DNA from: Candidatus Coproplasma stercoravium
GTDB taxonomy: Bacteria > Bacillota > Clostridia > Christensenellales > Borkfalkiaceae
Length of the DNA stretch: 62,629 bases
Assembly (NCBI GenBank): GCA_018713165.1
Contig: DVFR01000014.1
Coordinates: 1-62,629 of the forward strand
Direction of reading: 5' to 3'
Both the position numbers and the translations under genes were made by a program. Positions 52,555-62,570 of this stretch are shown here, piece after piece. The stretch's first letter is position 1, and each line of letters opens with the position of its first letter. A model generated the notes under the pieces. That model saw only the letters and a program-made list of their open reading frames with translations, had not been told where the DNA came from and ran no database searches.

Positions 52555-52648
52555 CCAAAAAATGCCTGCTTTTTCAAATTTTTTTGCCTCATTCCAAAAA
52601 TTAAAGGGTATTGCAGGGCAAAATATACAATAAATTTGGGGGAAAGAC

Positions 52649-52677
52649 TTGCAAAACGCCGCCAAATAGTATAAAAT
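52649..52677 (+). promoter_or_regulatory. Sigma-A promoter of asp23-fakA
   Basis: TTGCAA (52649-52654), 17 bases, TAAAAT (52672-52677), only 20 bases before the asp23 ATG. Confidence 0.8.
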
Positions 52678-52696
52678 AACTTCGACAGGAGTTATT

Positions 52697-53050
52697 ATGT
52701 CAGTCAACACAAGCAACGTTTACGGTAAAATTTCAATATCCGACCAGGTTCTCGCCAAAGTGGCGGCGTATGCCGCCTTGGAATGTTACGGCATCGTGGA
52801 ACTTGTATCCCGCCGCTTCAAGGATTCCCTCTCCGAGCTTTTTAAAAAGCAGGAGGCAGGCGGCAAGGGGATAAAAGTCGTAACAAACGGCGACAGGATT
52901 TATATAGACGTATATGTCATCGTTAAATACGGCGTTTCGATAAACGCCGTCGCTGAATCGCTCAAAGAGGGAGTAAAGTACAAAGTAGAGCGTTTTTCGG
53001 GTATGATAGTCGATACGGTGAACGTAAACATAATGGGGGTCAAACTCTGA
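52697..53050 (+). CDS. Asp23/Gls24-family envelope stress protein (YloU)
   Basis: A 117-aa member of the alkaline-shock-protein family, found near the membrane and genetically tied to fatty acid kinase. GKISISDQVLAKVAAYAALECYGIVEL and the VYVIVKYGVSINAVAESLKEGVKYKVERFSG segment are diagnostic. The ATG follows AGGAG. fakA follows after 62 bases, the conserved yloU-yloV arrangement. Confidence 0.93.
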   Translation: MSVNTSNVYGKISISDQVLAKVAAYAALECYGIVELVSRRFKDSLSELFKKQEAGGKGIKVVTNGDRIYIDVYVIVKYGVSINAVAESLKEGVKYKVERFSGMIVDTVNVNIMGVKL

Positions 53051-53112
53051 CCGCCCGCTTTTTGCGCGCCCTTAAAATTTAAGGACGCGTTTTTGAACTT
53101 TTGAGGAGTTAT

Positions 53113-54762
53113 ATGCAAAAAATCATCAACAGCACCGATTTTCGCAAGATGGTATCGAGCGGTGCGAGAATGCTTGAAATAAACAGGGCAAAAGTCGACG
53201 CCCTCAACGTTTTCCCCGTGCCCGATGGCGATACCGGCACGAACATGTCGCTCACCATGCAGTCGGCGATAACCGAAATGAACGCCTGCTCGTCAAACCG
53301 TTTCCAGGAGATTTGCGATGCGGTTTCCAAGGGCGCGCTCCGCGGCGCGCGCGGCAACTCGGGCGTAATCACCAGCCAGATTTTCCGCGGCATCTGCTCG
53401 GTCGTGCGCGAATGCCAGCAGGGCATTGATACCAAAACTTTCGCCAAGGCGCTCGAGGCAGGCACCAAGGTCGCTTACAGCGCCGTTTCCAAGCCCAAAG
53501 AGGGCACTATTTTAACGGTAGTAAGGCTCATGAGCGAGGCGGCTCCCAAGCTCGCCTCCAAAAATAAAGATTTCGTAGACTTCTTCACCGCGCTCATTGC
53601 GGTCGGCGACGAGGCTCTCGCCCACACGCCCGAGCTTCTTCCCGTTTTAAAAAAGGCGGGCGTTGTCGACAGCGGCGGCGTAGGCCTCATGACCATAATG
53701 CGCGGCTTCCTCGCGGCGGTATCGGGCGAGGACATCGGCACGGACGATATCCCCACCGACGCGCAGGCGCAGAAGAAGGAGCCCGAATTCGGCGACAACT
53801 CCGATATTATAAACCTCGATTTGGGCGAGATTGAGTTTGCATACTGCACCGAGTATTTCATCATCCACTTGAAGCAGATGACCACCCTCGCCGATATCGA
53901 CAGGCTCAAGGAAAAACTCATGCAGATAGGCGACAGCGTAATCTGCATAGGCGATTTGGAGCTCGTAAAAGTCCACGTCCACACCAACACCCCCGGCATA
54001 GCGCTTTCGTATGCTCTCGAGCTCGGCGAACTCGACAGGATAAAGATAGAGAACATGCTCGAGGAGAACCGCCAGCTCAAAGCAAAGCTCGAGGCGGAGA
54101 AGAAGGAGATGGGCATGCTCGCCATCTGCTCGGGCGAGGGCCTTGCCGAAATTTTCAAAGATTTGATGTGCGACAGGGTTATAGAGGGCGGACAGACGAT
54201 GAACCCTTCCGCGCAGGACATCGCCAGCGTGGTTCAGAAGATAAACGCGGCAAACGTGTTCGTCTTCCCCAACAACTCGAATATAATTCTTGCGGCCGAA
54301 CAGGCGAAAGACCTCGTCACAAACCGCACGATTCACGTTATACCCACCAAAAACGTGCCCCAGGGCTTTGCCGCGGCGCTTGCGTTCAATCCCGAGGCGT
54401 CGGTGCCCGTAAACAAGACCAACATGACCCACGCGATAGACAACGTAACGTCGGGCATGGTCACCTACGCCGTGCGCAACACCACGATGAACGGCTTCAA
54501 GTTAAAGACGGGCGACTTCATCGCGCTCGACAATAAAAAGATTCTCGCCAAGGGCGCTACCGTCGAGGAGACCACGATAAAGCTGATAGAGGCTTTAAAG
54601 ACCGACGACCACGAGATGATAACTCTCTACTACGGCGAAGGGGTAAAGGAAGAGGAGGCCGAGGCGCTCGCCGCCAAAGTCGCCGAAAAGTTCCCCGAGT
54701 GCGACGTCGATTTCCATTACGGCGGGCAGCCTGTTTACTATTACATGGTATCGCTTGAATGA
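53113..54762 (+). CDS. fakA: Fatty acid kinase catalytic subunit FakA (DAK2/DegV-linked, YloV)
   Basis: Phosphorylates fatty acids held by a FakB (DegV) protein. The N-terminal DAK2/DhaL domain carries the Mg-ATP aspartates in VFPVPDGDTGTNMSLTM and the GARGNSGVI loop. The middle domain and C-terminal DegV-like domain (FPNNSNIILAAEQA, YYGEGVKEEEAE) complete a 549-aa protein. ATG 53113 follows GAGGAG. The likely partner FakB is at 22869-23759. A repeat (R5) starts 18 bases after the stop. Confidence 0.94.
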   Translation: MQKIINSTDFRKMVSSGARMLEINRAKVDALNVFPVPDGDTGTNMSLTMQSAITEMNACSSNRFQEICDAVSKGALRGARGNSGVITSQIFRGICSVVRECQQGIDTKTFAKALEAGTKVAYSAVSKPKEGTILTVVRLMSEAAPKLASKNKDFVDFFTALIAVGDEALAHTPELLPVLKKAGVVDSGGVGLMTIMRGFLAAVSGEDIGTDDIPTDAQAQKKEPEFGDNSDIINLDLGEIEFAYCTEYFIIHLKQMTTLADIDRLKEKLMQIGDSVICIGDLELVKVHVHTNTPGIALSYALELGELDRIKIENMLEENRQLKAKLEAEKKEMGMLAICSGEGLAEIFKDLMCDRVIEGGQTMNPSAQDIASVVQKINAANVFVFPNNSNIILAAEQAKDLVTNRTIHVIPTKNVPQGFAAALAFNPEASVPVNKTNMTHAIDNVTSGMVTYAVRNTTMNGFKLKTGDFIALDNKKILAKGATVEETTIKLIEALKTDDHEMITLYYGEGVKEEEAEALAAKVAEKFPECDVDFHYGGQPVYYYMVSLE

Positions 54763-54780
54763 CAAGACGACAGTAATTCG

Positions 54781-54903
54781 TTCCGCTCGGCTTCATATTT
54801 GCGTCGCATTACATTGTCGCTGTTACGGGTGTGTTCAGTCATTTACTTCTTAGTAAACTCCTTCGCACCTTCCGCCAGCTCCGCGTACTGCTCGCAACTC
54901 TGA
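54781..54903 (+). repeat. Dispersed repeat R5, copy 2
   Basis: Aligns with 18494-18617, including CTTCATAT, TTACGGGTGTG, TTTAC/GTAAA hairpin and ACCTTCCGCCAGCTCC. Both copies sit directly after a stop codon. Confidence 0.75.
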
Positions 54904-54957
54904 ACCCGCTATTGGCAGGGGAGGAATTAAAGGAGGGGTTTTGACTCGCACCTCTTT

Positions 54958-55056
54958 GTCATTTCGACCGAGCGAAGCGAGTGGAGAAATCTCGAGCAAA
55001 GCGACGACCAAAGAGTGAGATTTCTCCGTTCCGCCTGCGGCTCCAGTCGAAATGAC
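54958..55056. repeat. Inverted-repeat element R4, full copy
   Basis: The ends GTCATTTCGAC and GTCGAAATGAC are complementary, and GGAGAAATCTC pairs with GAGATTTCTCC, giving a ~99-base palindromic element. Partial copies lie at 34990, 43800 and 13499. Similar elements are common in Bacillota genomes. Confidence 0.8.
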
Positions 55057-55166
55057 GGATGTTAATTTATAAACCGTATAATTGAACATAATTTTTCAGG
55101 GGGAAAGAGTATTCTTTCCCCGTTTGCATATATTTGCGCCATCTGGCGCGGCAATAGTGGTGGAAA

Positions 55167-57173
55167 ATGAAGCTTACTGAACTCAAATATATCTCCGAAA
55201 AGAGGGAGAAAGATTTTAATAAACTCGGCGTTTATACCTGCGAGGACCTCGTGCGGCTTTATCCCCGCGACTTTCTGGATTTGACCCGCGTATCTTCGAT
55301 AACCGAGGTCGAACACAACTCGCAGGCGCTCGTCGCGTGCGAGGTTTTAAACGCCGAATTCAACCGCTTTTCGCGCCGCCCGTACGTAAAGGCGCTCTGC
55401 CAGCAGAACGGCTGTATTTTTACGGCAATCTGGTTCAACCAGCCGTACGTGCTCCAGAAATTGAAGCCGGGCGAATACCTCTTTTACGGCCGCGTGCAGA
55501 ACAGGTACGGCATGGGCGCCTCCATGGTTAACCCCTCGTTCGAGCCAGCCGATAAAAACAAAAATTTAAAGGGCATAATTCCCGTCTATCCGCTCGCGGG
55601 TTCGCTCACGCAGAAGGTCGTGCGCGACGCCGTGCGGCAGGCGCTCGCAAAGGTCGTGCCATCGACTCTCATTCCCGAGCCTCTCCGCCGCAAATTCGCC
55701 CTTCCGCCCCTTTCCGAAAGTTACAGGCGCATACACGCGCCGACCTCGCAGGACGATATAAAAAAGGCTTCGGCGCGCATCGCGCTCGAGGAATATTTTT
55801 TGCTTATATCTGCCTTCCGCGTCATAAAGGGGTACGGCGACAGGGTGCGCCTCAACGGCTATGCCGTTACCGAGAGGGAGGTGGCGGACTTTATCGCGCG
55901 CTTCCCGTTCACGTTCACCGCGGGTCAGCTTGCCGCCGTGCGCGAAATTTACGACAATCTACATTCCCCCTCGCAGCTCAACAGGCTGTTGCAGGGCGAC
56001 GTGGGCAGCGGCAAAACGGCCGTCGCGCTCACGGGTATGTTCATGGCGGTAAAGTCGGGCTATCAGACGGCCATGCTCGCCCCCACCGAAGTGCTCGCCC
56101 GCCAGAACTTTGCGCTCATTCAGCGGTATTTCCCCGAATATAACTGCGCCCTGCTCGTCGGTTCCACGCCTGCCGCCGAAAAGCGCGCCATAAAAGCTTC
56201 GCTCAAAAAGGGCGAAACCGATATAATCTGCGGCACGCACGCCGTCATTCAGAAGGACGTGATTTTTAAAAATCTGGCGTTTGTCGTGTGCGACGAGCAG
56301 CAGCGTTTCGGAGTGGCGCAGCGCGCATCTCTTTCGGATAAGGGTGAGGGGTGCGACGTGCTGATAATGTCGGCAACGCCCATTCCGCGCACGCTTTCGC
56401 TCATATTCTACGGCGATTTGGACATAACCACCATAAAGGACAAGCCCGCATCGCGGCAGGAGATATCTACCTCGATAATCCCCGCAAGCAAATACGAAGA
56501 TATGCTGAGATACATCGCCGAACAGGCGCGCGCGGGCAGGCAGAGCTACTTCGTTTGCCCCAAAATAGAGGGCGACGACGAGGGCACTGTGATGTCGGTC
56601 ACCGAACTTTATGAGGAGCTCAAAGGCAAAATGCGCGGCGTGCGCCTCGCGCTTTTGCACGGCAAGATGAAGGAGGCGGAAAAGAACGCCGTCATGGCGG
56701 CTTTCAAGGCGCACGAATACGACTGCCTCGTATCCACCACGGTAATAGAGGTGGGCGTCGACGTGCCCAACGCCACCGTAATGGTGATATACAACGCCGA
56801 GCGCTTCGGGCTCTCCCAGCTCCACCAGCTTCGCGGGCGCGTTGGCAGGGGCGCCGAAAAGAGCTACTGTTTCCTTCTGATGGGCTCCGATACGCCTCAG
56901 GCGCGCGAGCGGCTCTCCGTAATAAAGAACAATTCCGACGGCTTCAAAATAGCCGAGGCCGATTTGGAGCTGAGGGGAGGCGGCGATTTTATGGGCACCC
57001 GCCAGAGCGGGCGCGTGCTCACCGAAATAAAAAATTTAAAGTTCCCCGCAAGCGTGATATTCACGGCAAAGGCGATATCCGACGAGGCGTTTTCGGGAGG
57101 GTACGAAATTTCCGCGCTCCGTCAAGCGGCGCTCGAAAAATATAAGAGCCTTGAAAACGTAGTGCTGAACTGA
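55167..57173 (+). CDS. recG: ATP-dependent DNA helicase RecG
   Basis: Fork-reversal helicase (668 aa). An N-terminal wedge/OB domain is followed by the SF2 helicase: GDVGSGKTAVAL (motif I), LAPTEVLARQ, CDEQQRFGV (DEQQ box, motif II), MSATPIPRTLSL (motif III), STTVIEVGVDVPNA and HQLRGRVGRG (motif VI). ATG 55167 follows GTGGTGG. Its place after asp23-fakA is conserved in Bacillota. A terminator follows. Confidence 0.97.
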   Translation: MKLTELKYISEKREKDFNKLGVYTCEDLVRLYPRDFLDLTRVSSITEVEHNSQALVACEVLNAEFNRFSRRPYVKALCQQNGCIFTAIWFNQPYVLQKLKPGEYLFYGRVQNRYGMGASMVNPSFEPADKNKNLKGIIPVYPLAGSLTQKVVRDAVRQALAKVVPSTLIPEPLRRKFALPPLSESYRRIHAPTSQDDIKKASARIALEEYFLLISAFRVIKGYGDRVRLNGYAVTEREVADFIARFPFTFTAGQLAAVREIYDNLHSPSQLNRLLQGDVGSGKTAVALTGMFMAVKSGYQTAMLAPTEVLARQNFALIQRYFPEYNCALLVGSTPAAEKRAIKASLKKGETDIICGTHAVIQKDVIFKNLAFVVCDEQQRFGVAQRASLSDKGEGCDVLIMSATPIPRTLSLIFYGDLDITTIKDKPASRQEISTSIIPASKYEDMLRYIAEQARAGRQSYFVCPKIEGDDEGTVMSVTELYEELKGKMRGVRLALLHGKMKEAEKNAVMAAFKAHEYDCLVSTTVIEVGVDVPNATVMVIYNAERFGLSQLHQLRGRVGRGAEKSYCFLLMGSDTPQARERLSVIKNNSDGFKIAEADLELRGGGDFMGTRQSGRVLTEIKNLKFPASVIFTAKAISDEAFSGGYEISALRQAALEKYKSLENVVLN

Positions 57174-57198
57174 GCGGGTTCACGAAAATATAATCGTA

Positions 57199-57231
57199 GG
57201 CGGCGGGCGCAATTTTGCGCCCGCCGCTTTA
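57199..57231 (+). terminator. Intrinsic terminator after recG
   Basis: GCGGCGGGCGCAA pairs with TTGCGCCCGCCGC, then TTTACTTT. Confidence 0.85.
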
Positions 57232-57250
57232 CTTTACCACAATAAAGCGA

Positions 57251-57280
57251 TTGACAACGCATGGCGCTGTATGCTATAAT
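57251..57280 (+). promoter_or_regulatory. Sigma-A promoter
   Basis: TTGACA (57251-57256), 18 bases, TATAAT (57275-57280). Confidence 0.85.
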
Positions 57281-57315
57281 TAAACCGTTTATTACAATTT
57301 TGTGAGGTTAATAGT

Positions 57316-58287
57316 ATGGAAAACGTCGGCAATCTTCAATCATTCCGCAAGGGGGTAAAAATACTCGACGCAACCCTGCGCGACGGCGGCATAGTAAATT
57401 CGTTCTACTTCAAAGACGACTTCGTAAAGGCGCTCTATCAGGCAAACGTCGCCGCGGGCGTGGATATAATGGAGTTCGGCTACAAGGTATCCAAAAAGAT
57501 GTTCGATACCACCAAATTCGGCAAGTGGAAGTTCTGCGACGAAGAGGATATCCGCGCAATCGTCGGCGAAAATAAGACCGATATGCTTATAAGCGTAATG
57601 TCCGACGTGGGCAGGGTCGAGCTGAAGGAAGAGGTCATTCCCAAAAAGGAATCGGTGATAGACATGTACCGCGTTGCCACCTACGTTCACCAGGTGCCCA
57701 CCGCGATTGAGATGATTGAGTACTGCGCCAAAATGGGCTACAAAACGAGCTGCAACGTAATGGCGATTTCCAAGGTGCAGGAGAGCAGCTTAAAGCAGGC
57801 GCTCGAAATAATCGCGCAGTCGCCCGCCGATATAATGGTCATTGTAGACAGCTACGGCGCGCTCTACCCCGAACAGATTCGTCCCGTCTGCGATACTTAT
57901 TTAGAGGTTGCCGCAAAGTACGGCAAGCAGGTCGGCATACACGCGCACAATAACCAGCAGTTAGCGTTTGCAAATACGATAGAGGCGTGCGCCAAGGGCG
58001 TAAACTACCTCGACGGCACCGTCTGCGGCATGGGACGCGGCGCGGGCAACGCCTACACCGAAGCCCTTCTCGGTTTTCTCAAAAACCCCAAATACAAAAT
58101 GGAACCCGTGTTAAAGTTCATACGCGAGTATATGAATCCCCTTTCAAAGGAAGTAAAGTGGGGTTACGACACGGCGTATCTCTTGACGGGCATATACAAC
58201 GTTCACCCCTACGCGGCGATAGATTTTATAAAGGCGAACCGCGAGGATTATGAGCAGTTTATACAGGAGATAATGGGCGTAGACTAA
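57316..58287 (+). CDS. HMGL-like DRE-TIM metallolyase (aldolase family)
   Basis: A 323-aa TIM-barrel protein of the pyruvate carboxyltransferase/HMG-CoA-lyase-like superfamily. The metal motif is DATLRDGG near residue 18 and HAHNNQQLAFAN is the second metal site; GTVCGMGRGAGNAYTEAL is the third conserved region. It is closest in feel to 4-hydroxy-2-oxovalerate aldolase-like proteins without the usual partner dehydrogenase, so the substrate is uncertain. The ATG follows GAGGT. An R1 repeat starts 4 bases after the stop. Confidence 0.85.
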   Translation: MENVGNLQSFRKGVKILDATLRDGGIVNSFYFKDDFVKALYQANVAAGVDIMEFGYKVSKKMFDTTKFGKWKFCDEEDIRAIVGENKTDMLISVMSDVGRVELKEEVIPKKESVIDMYRVATYVHQVPTAIEMIEYCAKMGYKTSCNVMAISKVQESSLKQALEIIAQSPADIMVIVDSYGALYPEQIRPVCDTYLEVAAKYGKQVGIHAHNNQQLAFANTIEACAKGVNYLDGTVCGMGRGAGNAYTEALLGFLKNPKYKMEPVLKFIREYMNPLSKEVKWGYDTAYLLTGIYNVHPYAAIDFIKANREDYEQFIQEIMGVD

Positions 58288-58291
58288 AAAG

Positions 58292-58497
58292 TTCACAAAA
58301 ATGCCGCGCTGGCCGAGCGCGGCATTTTTCGTGAGGCGGAGAAACCAAGTTTCTCTTCGCGCGACTTCTTAAGGCCCTCAATTATATAGTCGCGCGAATT
58401 CACTTCCGGTGAGCCTGCTGCCGCAGCAAATAGGGTCGCGCGTAAGCGGCGAACTAAATTCGCCTTGCGCACAGTTATTTATTTTTTTAAAATAATT
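58292..58497 (-). repeat. Dispersed repeat R1, copy C (inverted)
   Basis: Minus-strand order as in copies A and B. The left hairpin is GGCGAATTTAGTTCGCC, the central hairpin CGCGCGACT/AGTCGCGCG with loop ATATAATTGAGGGCC, and the terminal hairpin has AAAAATGCCGCG arms. Confidence 0.85.
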
Positions 58498-58501
58498 CCG
58501 C

Positions 58502-58570
58502 AATAAAGCCTCCTTTGTGTAAAGGGAGGTGGCACGGCGGAATATTATGCAGCCGTGGCGGAGGGATTGT
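58502..58570 (+). repeat. Repeat R3 copy
   Basis: AGCCTCCTTTGTGTAAAGGGAGGTGGC, inner hairpin CACGGC/GCCGTG, GGAGGGATTGTC. Confidence 0.75.
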
Positions 58571-58648
58571 CTTCTGCTTCTCCAAAGATATTAACTATAT
58601 AGGGCGTTGTTTTTATCCCTGCTTGCGCATAATATTAATTTTAAAACA

Positions 58649-58681
58649 GCCGCCCGCGCGCAAAAATTGCGCGCGGGCGGC
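58649..58681. terminator. Bidirectional GC palindrome
   Basis: A 15-bp stem with a 3-base loop between the aldolase gene and the str operon. Confidence 0.7.
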
Positions 58682-58780
58682 GTTTATTTATAAAACGCCT
58701 GTTCGCGCGCGTGCGCGATACTATATGTAGTATATTATTTAGTGCGAAGGGCATAATTAAATAAAGTTTGTTCAATTCGG

Positions 58781-58809
58781 TTGACAAACTTTAAATCGTT
58801 TGTTAAAAT
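58781..58809 (+). promoter_or_regulatory. Promoter of the str operon
   Basis: TTGACA (58781-58786), 17 bases, TAAAAT (58804-58809). Confidence 0.85.
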
Positions 58810-58834
58810 AGCTCTTGCTGTTATAGTCAAATTG

Positions 58835-58859
58835 GGTCGTTATGCTTATAACGACCTTT
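58835..58859 (+). promoter_or_regulatory. Leader hairpin of the str operon
   Basis: GGTCGTTAT/ATAACGACC with loop GCTT, followed by TTTA, early in the ~155-base rpsL leader; a weak terminator or stability hairpin. Confidence 0.6.
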
Positions 58860-58968
58860 AAACAGTGTTTTATACAAGCCTTTTTCTCCGCATACATTAA
58901 GGGGTGGTGCGGGTTAAAAGATATATTCCACAGGCTGACAAAAGCCGAGTAAAACAAGGAGGAAACAA

Positions 58969-59343
58969 ATGCCTACAATCAACCAGCTTATAAAGCACGG
59001 CAGAGAAAAGCAGGTTTACAAGTCCAAGTCACCCATACTTGACAACTGCCCCCAGAAGCGCGGCGTGTGCCTTTCGGTTACCACCACGACTCCTAAAAAG
59101 CCTAACTCTGCTATAAGAAAGATTGCCAGGGTGCGCCTTACCAACAAGCAGGAAGGTACCGTTTACATTCCCGGCGAAGGTCACAACCTTCAGGAGCACT
59201 CTTCCGTTCTTATCCGCGGCGGCAGGGTTAAAGACCTTCCCGGCGTGCGCTACCACATCATTCGCGGCGCTCTGGATACGGCGGGCGTTGCAAAACGCAA
59301 AAAGGCTCGTTCGCGCTACGGCGCCAAGAAGCCCAAGGCTTAA
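58969..59343 (+). CDS. rpsL: 30S ribosomal protein S12
   Basis: A 124-aa decoding-centre protein. [32 protein letters not shown] and [21 protein letters not shown] are invariant S12 blocks. The lysines of PKKPNSA and of RVKDLPG, where streptomycin-resistance changes occur, are wild type. AAGGAGG precedes ATG 58969. It heads the str operon. Confidence 0.98.
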   Translation: MPTINQLIKHGREKQVYKSKSPILDNCPQKRGVCLSVTTTTPKKPNSAIRKIARVRLTNKQEGTVYIPGEGHNLQEHSSVLIRGGRVKDLPGVRYHIIRGALDTAGVAKRKKARSRYGAKKPKA

Positions 59344-59750
59344 TTTTTAAAAACTTAAACACAATAACGTCATACCCTACTTGTTTTCGGAATATATCTT
59401 CCCCTTAACCGATAAGAGTAGGCAGTATTCGCCGCGTGCCTTAAAATTTAAGGTAAACGGGCGGAGAAGGTTTGCTACCACCAGAATGTTCGCGAAAAAT
59501 CTTTTGCATTCTGCAAAATCTTTTTCCGTGAGGTAAGCGGTTTAGTTCTTAAAAAAATAATGCCGAAAAAAGAGCAGCAGGGTTTCCCTGCGATACCTCT
59601 TTTTACGACTTACCGTAAAAATCACGGCAAAGATTTTTGCTTAGCAAAAAGATTTGCGTGAATAGCTATGTGGCAAGCAATAGCTTATTTAGAGTTTGAA
59701 ATACCAAATTCAGGCTCACCCCAAACCGAATAAATAAAAGGAGAAAAGTT
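59344..59750. other. Unusually long rpsL-rpsG gap
   Basis: Over 400 bases separate two genes that are normally close. The gap holds an R1-type terminal hairpin (TTCGCG...CCGTGAGG, about 59490-59535) and an R2 copy (59558-59665). No gene or promoter was recognised. Confidence 0.7.
59558..59665 (+). repeat. Dispersed repeat R2, copy 2
   Basis: AAAAAAGAGCA, hairpin GCAGGGTTTCCCTGC, GATACCTCTTTTT, ACGAC, then CGGCAAAGATTTTTGC; aligns with 35152-35256. Confidence 0.75.
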
Positions 59751-60221
59751 ATGCCCAGAAGAGGTAACGTCCCCAAGAGGGACGTGCTGCCCGATCCCGT
59801 GTACAATTCAAAGGTTGTAACAAAGCTTATCAACCAGATTATGTACGACGGCAACAAGGGAACGGCGCAGAACATAGTTTATGACGCGTTCAAAATTATG
59901 TCTGAAAAACTCGGACAGGACGCAATGGATATATTCAATCAGGCCATGAACAACATCATGCCCGTATTGGAAGTTAAGGCAAGGCGCGTAGGCGGCGCCA
60001 ACTATCAGGTGCCTATCGAAATCAGGCCCGAAAGAAGGCAGACCCTCGCCATCCGCTGGCTTGTTATCAACACCCGCAAGCGCTCCGAGCGCGGCATGAG
60101 CGCAAAGCTCGCGGCCGAACTTATGGACGCTTTCAACAACACCGGCGGCACCGTTAAGAAGAAGGAAGATACGCACAGGATGGCAGAGGCCAACAAGGCG
60201 TTCGCTCACTTCAGGTTCTGA
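59751..60221 (+). CDS. rpsG: 30S ribosomal protein S7
   Basis: A 156-aa protein that binds the 3' domain of 16S r[34 protein letters not shown] and [29 protein letters not shown] are diagnostic. The ATG follows AAAGGAG. Its position between rpsL and fusA is universal. Confidence 0.98.
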   Translation: MPRRGNVPKRDVLPDPVYNSKVVTKLINQIMYDGNKGTAQNIVYDAFKIMSEKLGQDAMDIFNQAMNNIMPVLEVKARRVGGANYQVPIEIRPERRQTLAIRWLVINTRKRSERGMSAKLAAELMDAFNNTGGTVKKKEDTHRMAEANKAFAHFRF

Positions 60222-60242
60222 TAGGGTCTACGGGAGCAATAT

Positions 60243-62351
60243 ATGGCAAGAGAATACGATTTACTTCACACCCGCAATATAGGTATAATGGCCCACATCG
60301 ACGCCGGCAAAACGACGACGACCGAGCGTATCCTCTATTACACGGGTATCAACCATAAAATCGGCGAAACGCACGACGGTACCGCAACCATGGACTGGAT
60401 GGTGCAGGAGCAGGAGCGCGGCATAACCATTACTTCCGCCGCAACCACCTGCCACTGGACGCGCTCAGGCCAGACCAAGGCCGACGAGTGCCGCATAAAC
60501 ATCATCGACACCCCGGGACACGTTGACTTCACCGTAGAAGTTGAGCGTTCGCTCCGCGTTCTCGACGGCGCAATCGCAACCTTCTGCGCGAAGGGCGGCG
60601 TTGAGCCCCAGTCCGAGACCGTATGGCGCCAGGCGGACAAGTATAAGGTTCCCCGCATCGCGTACGTCAACAAGATGGACATCAACGGCGCAAACTTCGA
60701 GCGCGCCGTAAAGATGATGAGGGAGAGGCTCTCCGCCAACCCCGTTCCCATCGAACTTCCCATCGGCAAAGAAGCTACTTTCCGCGGAATAGTCGACCTC
60801 ATCGAAATGAACGCCGAGATATACGATTCCGACGACGGCAAGCAGTATCATAAGGACGAAATTCCCGCCGATATGCAGGCCGAGGCGGAAGAGATGCACA
60901 TGAAGGTCATGGAGGCGGCTGCCGAGGGCGACGACGAGCTCATGGAGAAATTCTTAGAGACCATGGAGCTCACCCCCGACGAGATAAGAAAGGGTCTCCG
61001 CAAGGCGACCATCGCCATGAAGTGCACGCCCGTTCTCTGCGGTTCGTCCTACAAGAACAAGGGCGTTCAGATGCTTCTCGACGCCGTTATCGACTACCTT
61101 CCCTCCCCCGTAGACGTAGACCACGTAAAGGGTATCAACCCCAAGACGGGCGAAGAGGAAGAGCGCAAAACGGACGATAACGAGCCTTTCTCGGGACTTG
61201 CGTTCAAGATTGCCACCGACCCGTTCGTCGGCAGGCTTGCATATTTCAGAGCTTACTCGGGCGTGCTCGAGAGCGGCTCGTATGTATATAACTCCACCAA
61301 GGGCAAGAGGGAGCGCGTCGGCCGTCTCGTTCAGATGCACGCCAATACGCGTACCGAAATTCCCAAGGTTTACTCGGGCGATATCTGCGCGATAGTCGGA
61401 CTCAAAGACACGACCACGGGCGATACGCTCTGCGACGAAGCTCATCCCATAGTTCTCGAACAGATGACCTTCTCCGACCCCGTTATCCAGCTCTCGATAG
61501 AGCCCAAGACCAAAGCAGGTCAGGAAAAGATGACGATGGCGCTCATCAAGCTTGCCGAAGAAGACCCCACGTTCAAGACATATACCGACCAGGAGACCGG
61601 CCAGACGATTATCGCCGGCATGGGCGAACTTCACCTCGACATCATTGTCGACAGACTTCTGCGCGAATTCAAGGTAGAGGCAAACGTGGGCGCTCCCCAG
61701 GTTGCTTACCGCGAAACCTTCAAGCAGGCAGTCGACGCCGAAGGTCTCTACAAGAGGCAGTCGGGTGGTAAAGGTCAGTACGGTCACTGCAAAATTCACC
61801 TCATTCCCGGCGAACCCGGTTCGGGCTACGTGTTCGAAGACCTCACCGTCGGCGGCTCTATTCCCAAGGAATATATCCCCGCAATCGACAAGGGTATTCA
61901 GGGCGCGGCAAAGAACGGTTTCCTTGCAGGCTATGAAGTGGTTGACTTCAAAGTACAGGTTTACGACGGAAGCTATCACGAGGTCGACTCCTCCGAAATG
62001 GCGTTCCAGATTGCAGGCTCCATGGCGTTCAAGAACGGTATGGAAAAGGCAAAGGCAGTCCTTCTCGAGCCGATAATGAAGGTAGAGGTCATCACCCCCG
62101 ACGATTACTTCGGCGATATCATGGGCAACGTAACCTCCCGCCGCGGTACGATAGTTTCCACCGACGACAGGGCGGGCGCAAAGGTTGTCGACGCGGAAGT
62201 TCCCCTTTCGGAGATGTTCGGCTATGCCACCGACCTTCGTTCGCGCACGCAGGGCCGCGGCCAGTTCACGATGCAGTTCGACCATTATGCCGAAGTGCCT
62301 AAGTCGGTTGCCGAAAAGGTAATCGGCGAGCGCGCGAAGCGCAACAACTAA
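60243..62351 (+). CDS. fusA: Elongation factor G
   Basis: Translocation GTPase (702 aa). G1 [15 protein letters not shown]2 region [10 protein letters not shown]3 DTPGHVDF and G4 NKMD are present, then domains II-V with the RGTIVS-type loop near the end ([14 protein letters not shown]). The ATG is 21 bases after rpsG with GGGAGCA upstream. The rest is regular. Confidence 0.98.
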   Translation: MAREYDLLHTRNIGIMAHIDAGKTTTTERILYYTGINHKIGETHDGTATMDWMVQEQERGITITSAATTCHWTRSGQTKADECRINIIDTPGHVDFTVEVERSLRVLDGAIATFCAKGGVEPQSETVWRQADKYKVPRIAYVNKMDINGANFERAVKMMRERLSANPVPIELPIGKEATFRGIVDLIEMNAEIYDSDDGKQYHKDEIPADMQAEAEEMHMKVMEAAAEGDDELMEKFLETMELTPDEIRKGLRKATIAMKCTPVLCGSSYKNKGVQMLLDAVIDYLPSPVDVDHVKGINPKTGEEEERKTDDNEPFSGLAFKIATDPFVGRLAYFRAYSGVLESGSYVYNSTKGKRERVGRLVQMHANTRTEIPKVYSGDICAIVGLKDTTTGDTLCDEAHPIVLEQMTFSDPVIQLSIEPKTKAGQEKMTMALIKLAEEDPTFKTYTDQETGQTIIAGMGELHLDIIVDRLLREFKVEANVGAPQVAYRETFKQAVDAEGLYKRQSGGKGQYGHCKIHLIPGEPGSGYVFEDLTVGGSIPKEYIPAIDKGIQGAAKNGFLAGYEVVDFKVQVYDGSYHEVDSSEMAFQIAGSMAFKNGMEKAKAVLLEPIMKVEVITPDDYFGDIMGNVTSRRGTIVSTDDRAGAKVVDAEVPLSEMFGYATDLRSRTQGRGQFTMQFDHYAEVPKSVAEKVIGERAKRNN

Positions 62352-62358
62352 ATTTATC

Positions 62359-62385
62359 CCCTGTACCGCCGCTTTTGGCGGTACA
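62359..62385 (+). other. Hairpin after fusA
   Basis: CTGTACCGCC/GGCGGTACAG stem with a 6-base loop, with A/T-rich sequence following; could be a terminator or processing site. Confidence 0.6.
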
Positions 62386-62420
62386 GGCATAAAAATTTTT
62401 TAATACAAGCCTTTATTTGA

Positions 62421-62449
62421 TTGTATTTTTAAAATTTTTAATATATAAT
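62421..62449 (+). promoter_or_regulatory. Promoter-like sequence upstream of tuf
   Basis: TTGTAT (62421-62426), 17 bases, TATAAT (62444-62449), so tuf may have its own transcript. Confidence 0.6.
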
Positions 62450-62570
62450 GTTAAATGTGACTTCGAGCAAGTTACAAAGTTTTGCAGCAAATTGAAATGA
62501 TAGATAGCTGCGCAGCCCGCACTTTACGGGCAAAAGTTATCGTTTAAATAATAATAAGGAGAAAACAAAA

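Noticed and set aside
48005-58570. R3 (CCTCCCTT...GGAGGGATTGT) and R4 (GTCATTTCGAC...) as novel mobile elements
   Set aside because: Annotated as repeats, but similar short elements are, to my knowledge, widespread in Bacillota genomes, so I do not present them as new.
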